From an uncultured Pseudohongiella sp. (lineage in GTDB: Bacteria; Pseudomonadota; Gammaproteobacteria; Pseudomonadales; Pseudohongiellaceae), in the NCBI GenBank assembly GCA_951812715.1, contig OX638323.1, forward strand, positions 2,956,577 through 3,020,576: 64,000 bases of DNA, in the 5' to 3' direction. The notes beneath the pieces are model-generated. The model was not told where the DNA came from, did no database searches, and saw only the letters and a list, made by a program, of their open reading frames with translations. Shown here one piece after another: positions 59,379 to 64,000 of the stretch (position 1 is the stretch's first letter; each line of letters starts with the position of its first letter). The translations under genes were made by a program, and so were the position numbers.

Positions 59379-59930
59379 CTAGTGTTCTTTGTCCGCGGTG
59401 ATCGGCACAGCGAGATAGTTCCATCCGTCATAACCATCCAGCAGCCTGTAGTTGTTGCTTTCGTGGCTGCCAGGAAAAAAGATCAGAAGTCTTCCTGCTA
59501 CCATGGGCGCAAACTTGTCGACCACTTCTTTCACTTTCAGCAAGCCAAAGAGTGACCCGACACCTTGAATCGCCACGACAGAATCCGCCCCAACCTCATT
59601 CTCGTGAAGAAACGCCTCAAACTCGTCGGAGATAAAATCCAGAAATTTCGGCAACAACGTGGATAGCAAGTGTGGCTGCTTAAAATAACTCGTGGCATAT
59701 TTTTGCGGGGCGAGCCATCGGGCGAAGGCATCCGTCAGATCGAAAACAGCCCAGCTGTGTCCTGCATGCCGCGTTGCGAGTTCAAATTCATCTACCTTGG
59801 CCCTCATCGAGCGTTCTTCGTCTTCAGCGTAGACACAAAAGATAACGCGTTGTGCCGCAGCGGCATCATCGCGCCACGGTACGGAGATAAATTTGCCGTA
59901 AGACTGTACGAGTCGTTTAACCTTGCTCAC
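59379..59930 (-). CDS. brxB: BREX protein BrxB (DUF1788)
   Basis: 183 residues from a GTG start at 59930 (VSKVKRLVQSYGKFISVPW), with GGAG eight bases upstream and a 14-base overlap with the end of brxA. It contains the DUF1788 pattern: RVIFCVYAEDEE, FFPGSHESNNYRLLDGYDGWNYLAVPI. A longer frame starting near 60068 would overlap brxA extensively and is rejected. BrxB is a small core protein of type I BREX, of unknown biochemical role. Confidence 0.93.
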   Translation of the reverse strand: MSKVKRLVQSYGKFISVPWRDDAAAAQRVIFCVYAEDEERSMRAKVDEFELATRHAGHSWAVFDLTDAFARWLAPQKYATSYFKQPHLLSTLLPKFLDFISDEFEAFLHENEVGADSVVAIQGVGSLFGLLKVKEVVDKFAPMVAGRLLIFFPGSHESNNYRLLDGYDGWNYLAVPITADKEH

Positions 59931-60708
59931 GCATCCACTCCATTTCTTCTCGGCGGATAAGATTCGGGAACAATACCTCAATGACATCACCCACACGCTT
60001 GAACACGATCCAGCCCTTTCGAGAGGCTGCCTCGGCAAGCTCAATGGCCTTGTTTGAATTGCATTCAAGCAATTTGGCGTATTCCGTTTGAAATAGCGCT
60101 TTTCCCCTTACGCCGCTGAGATATCCAAGGAGTAAAGCGTAACAAACACTTCCGGTGGTTGGGTTTGCTCGGGAACGCACTTTCTTGGCGCGGCCAAGAA
60201 GGTGGCCAGATTTGGTCCATGTCGAATTGATGTTCTGGGCCGTGGACTTCAGCGTCGCTTTGCTGAATCGGTCTGGTTCCTGGCTGTCGATATACTGTTC
60301 CATGGACTCACGGGAAACAATTGCACCTTCCGGAAACCTGAAAATAAACGGTGCCGTTGCGCGGAACACGGGATCTCTTGCGTAAGTGCAAAGCAACGCA
60401 AGTAAAGGTCGGGCATCGATGTCGCGATGCCAAAAGTAGAGAAGAACCCGGAAAAGAATAGTCGAGCGGTCGAGCGAGTAAAGATCGACCAGATGGCGAT
60501 AAGTGAGAAGGCGGGTCTTGCCGGATCGCTTGCCCAGGCAGTTTTTGTCGACTATGAATTCGAAATATACGTTCTTATCTGCATTCGGGCGGTTAACGTA
60601 GCTCAAGAGACTCCCTAGTTCCTTGATCATCATTGTGCGAGCCGAGTGAGCGCCGCCGCGTTTGAAGCTGAATCCAAACTTGGTCAGAAGTTTATTCTTT
60701 CCCTCCAT
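59917..60708 (-). CDS. brxA: BREX protein BrxA (DUF1819)
   Basis: 263 residues. DUF1819 pattern: FSFKRGGAHSARTMMIKEL, YRHLVDLYSLDRSTILFRVLL and the end VIEVLFPNLIRREEMEWM. BrxA is a small DNA-binding core protein encoded first in type I BREX. The start is uncertain: ATGs at 60735 and 60708 are possible. 60708 was preferred because it gives the shorter overlap with the small upstream frame and places the family motif close to the N-terminus. Confidence 0.92.
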   Translation of the reverse strand: MEGKNKLLTKFGFSFKRGGAHSARTMMIKELGSLLSYVNRPNADKNVYFEFIVDKNCLGKRSGKTRLLTYRHLVDLYSLDRSTILFRVLLYFWHRDIDARPLLALLCTYARDPVFRATAPFIFRFPEGAIVSRESMEQYIDSQEPDRFSKATLKSTAQNINSTWTKSGHLLGRAKKVRSRANPTTGSVCYALLLGYLSGVRGKALFQTEYAKLLECNSNKAIELAEAASRKGWIVFKRVGDVIEVLFPNLIRREEMEWMREQG

Positions 60709-60850
60709 ACTCACTGCTGGACTCACCTTTTCCATTTGCGGCAATCGTTATTCGATCATCCGCGCTCGTGCGGAGACTTTTCTGTTCGAGTGTCACGAAT
60801 GCCCCTTGTGCGCCAGCATGCATGACTATATTTTTGAGAGTGTAAGACAT
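60692..60850 (-). CDS. possible 52-residue leader protein upstream of brxA
   Basis: A frame from ATG at 60850, with a strong AAGAGGAG ribosome site, encodes MSYTLKNIVMHAGAQGAF and ends in SSSEYGGKE. Its stop overlaps the proposed brxA start by 17 bases. The strong site and overlap suggest a translationally coupled small protein, but no homology is known to me and it may be chance. The remaining bases to 60933 form the likely BREX promoter region. Confidence 0.4.
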   Translation of the reverse strand: MSYTLKNIVMHAGAQGAFVTLEQKSLRTSADDRITIAANGKGESSSEYGGKE

Positions 60851-60933
60851 CTCCTCTTCTATTTCTCAGGATGCTGGTTCAATCGGGAATCCGAGCTGTT
60901 GGAGATACTCGGAATCAGGGTTGTGATTAATCT

Positions 60934-61935
60934 TCATGCATTGCCTTTCATCAAGCCGAGTACGTCGCAGACCCGGTTCGAATAGCCCCATTCGTTGTCG
61001 TACCAACTCAGGGTCTTGAGGAAACGGCCTCCGCCAACCTGGGTGAAGCTCGCATCGAATATCGAAGAGCGCGGATTGCCGATGATGTCCGATGACACGA
61101 TGGGCTCTTCGGTGTATTCGAGCACGCCATGCATGCGGTCTGACTTCGCCGCCGAATGCATCGCGTTATTGACGTCCTCGACGCTGACTTCCTGTTCCAG
61201 TTCCGCGAACAGATCGACTACCGAACCGTCCGGCACGGGAACCCGGGAAGCGATGCCGTCGAGCCTGCCTTTCAGTTCCGGCAACACCTCGCCCACGGCC
61301 TTGGCGGCGCCGGTAGAAGTGGGAATGGTATTTTCCGCGGCGGCGCGGGACCGGCGCCAGTCCGAATGAGGCACATCGGCCAGGCTCTGATCGTTGGTAT
61401 AGGCGTGAACGGTATTGATAATCCCTTCGCGAATGCCGAATGCGTCATGCAGTACCTTTGCGACCGGCGCCAGGCAATTGGTCGTGCAACTGGCGTTCGA
61501 AACGATTCGGTGATCCGGAGAAAGCCCCTCCTCATTCACGCCCATGACGACGGTGTAGTCAATCTCGTCTTTTGCCGGCACCGTCAATAGCACCCGGTCC
61601 GCCCCTGCGTGGAGATGCATCGAGACTTGTTCCCTGCTGCGAAATACGCCCGTGGACTCAACCACGACATCGACTTCGAGCTCTTTCCAGGGCAACCGCG
61701 CCGGATTTCTTTCCTGCAGCATTGCTGCCCGGGTTCGGGATGTGACCATTTCCGAGTTATCTATGCGCACCATGCCCGGGAAGCGTCCCATGACCGTGTC
61801 GTAGTTCAACAGGTAACGCAGCGCGTCATTGTCGAACAGATCGTTTATGGCGACGATCTCGATATCGTCCTGAAATTCAGCGATTCTAAATACCGCCCGG
61901 CCGATGCGGCCGAAGCCATTGATGGCGACTCTCAT
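60934..61935 (-). CDS. gap: glyceraldehyde-3-phosphate dehydrogenase
   Basis: 333 residues, NAD(P)-dependent oxidation of glyceraldehyde-3-phosphate in glycolysis and gluconeogenesis. The N-terminus MRVAINGFGRIGRAVFR is the dinucleotide fold. The catalytic Cys lies in IVSNASCTTNCLAPVAK, the catalytic His in NTVHAYTNDQSL, and the phosphate-site segment GIASRVPVPDGSVVDL is present. The ATG at 61935 has GGGAGG seven bases upstream and overlaps the last base of the upstream paralogue's stop (TGATG), so the two are coupled. A GTG at 61938 is an alternative. Confidence 0.96.
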   Translation of the reverse strand: MRVAINGFGRIGRAVFRIAEFQDDIEIVAINDLFDNDALRYLLNYDTVMGRFPGMVRIDNSEMVTSRTRAAMLQERNPARLPWKELEVDVVVESTGVFRSREQVSMHLHAGADRVLLTVPAKDEIDYTVVMGVNEEGLSPDHRIVSNASCTTNCLAPVAKVLHDAFGIREGIINTVHAYTNDQSLADVPHSDWRRSRAAAENTIPTSTGAAKAVGEVLPELKGRLDGIASRVPVPDGSVVDLFAELEQEVSVEDVNNAMHSAAKSDRMHGVLEYTEEPIVSSDIIGNPRSSIFDASFTQVGGGRFLKTLSWYDNEWGYSNRVCDVLGLMKGNA

Positions 61936-62954
61936 CACGCGGCCTCCCTGTTGATGTTTCCATTGAGTTTCGAATACGCCCGGATCACGTCGAGAATCCT
62001 GCGGGCATGGCCGAGAGACTCGTGCCAGGCCAGAATTTTCAGCATGTTCGAGCCGGCCGGCATGGATCCTTTAAGATCCACCAGCAATGATTTGCCGCAG
62101 CCGCGAACGTCCGATGAAACGATCGGGTCGGCGGTAGTTTCGACCAGTTCGGGATAAGTGTGGGAGGCTTCGATGAACAGTTTTCGAACGCTGTCGATGT
62201 CCGCGCCGTGATCTTTCAGCGAGACGGTGATATCGAGCATGGATCCGGTCTGCACGGGAACGTTCAAGGCGTAGGCTGTCATCCTGCCCTGTAATTCCGG
62301 CATCAATTTCTGGATCCAATGCAAGGCAGGCGCTTCATTGGGAATGATGTTGCGGGCGCCAGAGCGGCTGCGCCGATAGTCTTCCGCGGCATAGTCCTGC
62401 AAGCTTTGATCGCTGGTGTAGGCGTGCACCGAAGTCATGGACGCATGTTCAATCTCGAATCGAGCCAGCAAAATCTTCAATGCCAGGGCCGTTGCCGTGG
62501 TGGATGCGGAACCCGCGGAGACGATGCGGTCCTCGCTCTCGATCTGCTCGTGATTCACGCCGAACAGGACAACGCGATCAATTTCGTCATTGGGCAGCAT
62601 GGAAGTGACTACCCTGCCGGCGCCGCTGTCGAGATGAGGCGCAAGTTCGGCGGACGAGCGATAGCGCCCGGTCGCGTCGATGACGAAATCGACTTCGAAT
62701 ACGTCCCAGGGAATTTCACCGGGACGTTTGGCGGACAGCAATCGCGTGCGCGATCCAGAGCTGACGAGATAATTGTGTTCCAGTTGCACCTCGCCGCCGC
62801 GGCCCATTTCCTTGTCGAGCAGATGCCTCAGAATATCCGGCCGCCCGATATCGGAAACGGCAACCACTTCAAAGTTCTCGTCCTTGTGCGCCAGTTTGTA
62901 TATTTGACGGCCGACATGGCCTAGCCCCATCATGCCGATTCGGATACGACTCAT
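61935..62954 (-). CDS. GAPDH-like paralogue lacking the catalytic cysteine
   Basis: 339 residues, homologous to GAPDH over its length: GLGHVGRQIYK dinucleotide fold, FVIDATGRYRS, SVHAYTSDQSLQDYA with the catalytic His position, and the C-terminal LKILAWHESLGHARRILDVI. The active-site segment reads IVSAGSASTTATALALK, so the position of the catalytic Cys (residue 150) is Ala, and Asn/Cys of the usual SNASCTTNC are also lost. It therefore cannot form the thioacyl intermediate. The ATG at 62954 has GGAG 6 bases upstream. It is coupled to the active gap gene downstream. Role unknown; a regulator or partner is possible. Confidence 0.88.
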   Translation of the reverse strand: MSRIRIGMMGLGHVGRQIYKLAHKDENFEVVAVSDIGRPDILRHLLDKEMGRGGEVQLEHNYLVSSGSRTRLLSAKRPGEIPWDVFEVDFVIDATGRYRSSAELAPHLDSGAGRVVTSMLPNDEIDRVVLFGVNHEQIESEDRIVSAGSASTTATALALKILLARFEIEHASMTSVHAYTSDQSLQDYAAEDYRRSRSGARNIIPNEAPALHWIQKLMPELQGRMTAYALNVPVQTGSMLDITVSLKDHGADIDSVRKLFIEASHTYPELVETTADPIVSSDVRGCGKSLLVDLKGSMPAGSNMLKILAWHESLGHARRILDVIRAYSKLNGNINREAA

Positions 62955-63047
62955 GCATTGCTCCAGATTCCAACCATAAATTTGCATGCGCATTGTAGTA
63001 TCACTGGATTTCAAAACAAGAGCAGACTAAAAATCGGGCACGCCAGA

Positions 63048-63908
63048 ATGCGGGTAATGACGGCACAGACCACCTGGGCGGCAACGCCGGAACAGGCGCC
63101 AGCCGAGGAAGGGCGACTCAATGTCGGCGGCGCTCGCATCTGGTATTGGGATACCGGCGGCGCTGGCGAGCCGGTCGTGCTGGCTCATCCGTTCAGCGGC
63201 AGCGCCCTGATCTGGGGCTATCAGCAACCGGTGCTGGCCGCGGCCGGCTATCGGGTAATCGCCTGGTCCCGGCGCGGACACTATGGTTCAGACGCCGGCT
63301 CCGGGCAGAACCCGGGAACGGCCGCCGGCGATCTGTACCAGCTCATCGAACATCTCGGCATCGACAAGATGCATCTGGTCGGCCTTGCCGCCGGCGCCGA
63401 TCTAGTGCCGGATTTCGCCATTTCCTGGCCGCGGCGGCTATTGAGCATGACCCTCGGCTGCACCATCGGGAATCCGGGAGATCCGGCTTATCGCGCCTCG
63501 GAAGCGGCATTGTTGCCGCAAGAACTGAGAAATCTGCCGCGCTGGATGTCCGAATTGAGCGCCTCTTATCGCGCCGCCTATCCGCAAGGCGTTGCGAAAT
63601 GGCGCGAGCTCGAAGCCATTTCCAGAACGCGGAAAGAACGGACGCCGGCACTGACCGCGAACGAAATCACGCCGCAACGGATCGCGCGGATTAATGCGCC
63701 GGCCCTGCTGTTCACCGGTGACGCCGATCTGTACATGCCGCCATCGCGGCTGCGGGCTTATGCCGCCTACTGGACCAATCCCGAAGTCGTGCTTTTCACC
63801 GAGGCGGGCCATGCGGTGTATTGGGAGCAATACATGGCCTTCAATACTGTGCTGCTCGATTTTTTCAGGCGTCATCCGGCCGGAAACCGGCCGCGATGCA
63901 GCGCCTGA
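63048..63908 (+). CDS. alpha/beta-hydrolase-fold protein with altered nucleophile elbow
   Basis: 286 residues. The fold is seen in VVLAHPFSGSALIWGYQ, VIAWSRRGHYGSD, LLFTGDADLYMPPSRL (acid) and EAGHAVYWEQYM (His). The nucleophile elbow reads HLVGLAAGADL: Ala114 occupies the place of Ser, Asp or Cys. The enzyme may be inactive or use another residue. The start could be 63048 or 63057. It is divergent from the GAPDH-like gene. Beyond its stop (63909-64000) nothing is recognised. Confidence 0.75.
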   Translation: MRVMTAQTTWAATPEQAPAEEGRLNVGGARIWYWDTGGAGEPVVLAHPFSGSALIWGYQQPVLAAAGYRVIAWSRRGHYGSDAGSGQNPGTAAGDLYQLIEHLGIDKMHLVGLAAGADLVPDFAISWPRRLLSMTLGCTIGNPGDPAYRASEAALLPQELRNLPRWMSELSASYRAAYPQGVAKWRELEAISRTRKERTPALTANEITPQRIARINAPALLFTGDADLYMPPSRLRAYAAYWTNPEVVLFTEAGHAVYWEQYMAFNTVLLDFFRRHPAGNRPRCSA

Positions 63909-64000
63909 TTACCCCATGCCCGCGGCGACCATGGACGATGAGCAAAATTCAATCTAGCCGTATACCGATGGTGAACCGCGGAAACCTGAACCAGACCGGG

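Noticed and set aside
59931-60068. N-terminal extension of brxB
   Set aside because: It would overlap brxA heavily; the GTG at 59930 has a good ribosome site and matches the family start.

Overview
The window is a chromosomal segment of a high-GC bacterium, most likely a gammaproteobacterium. This rests on the 16S rRNA sequence pattern, the recN | grpE-dnaK-dnaJ arrangement, a near-consensus sigma-32 promoter, a gamma-type Fur box and the family make-up. No genus can be named from sequence reading alone. The window holds a complete rRNA operon, a complete BREX phage-defence locus, a Fur-box-associated operon of unusual composition, a toxin-antitoxin pair and many exported enzymes.

Layout. 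1-5304: the 5' part of recN (minus) diverges from the chaperone genes grpE, dnaK and dnaJ (plus). 5306-5790: a 133-bp repeat array whose relatives recur near 40.1 kb and 43.8 kb. 5793-9477: a tightly coupled minus-strand operon of an exported acidic 11-residue-repeat peptide, a JmjC/cupin oxygenase, a PepSY membrane protein and a small anchored protein. It is separated by an almost perfect Fur box from a small CxxC protein on the plus strand. 9.7-27.1 kb: metabolic and exported functions (alpha/beta hydrolase, adenosine kinase-hemL, cytochrome/beta-propeller protein, GFA protein, Na+/solute symporter, NHL propellers, nucleoside transporter, M28 and M48 peptidases, and an ECF sigma/anti-sigma/periplasmic regulator set). 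27.1-33.3 kb: the rrn operon 16S-tRNA-Ala-23S-5S. Its 23S gene carries a 712-nt group I intron encoding a LAGLIDADG endonuclease. 33.3-33.6 kb: an array of nested-hairpin repeats.

33.7-43.9 kb: exported hypothetical protein, Phd/Doc toxin-antitoxin pair, epoxide-hydrolase-like and haloalkane-dehalogenase-like enzymes, cupin, PQQ-type quinoprotein and two YceI-like proteins. 43.95-60.85 kb: a type I BREX locus (brxA, brxB, brxC, pglX, pglZ, brxL) on the minus strand. Three extra genes sit inside it: an AlbA_2/ATPase-like regulator between brxC and pglX, and a translationally coupled pair between pglX and pglZ (a putative PD-(D/E)xK nuclease and a DUF3644 protein with an R-x4-H HEPN-like motif). 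60.9-63.9 kb: a coupled pair of GAPDH genes, one lacking the catalytic cysteine, and an alpha/beta hydrolase lacking the nucleophile.

The two candidates most worth following are the Fur-box repeat-peptide/JmjC/PepSY operon, which could make or handle a ribosomally encoded iron ligand, and the nuclease plus HEPN-like pair in the BREX accessory slot. Both functional ideas are inferences from motifs and gene order.
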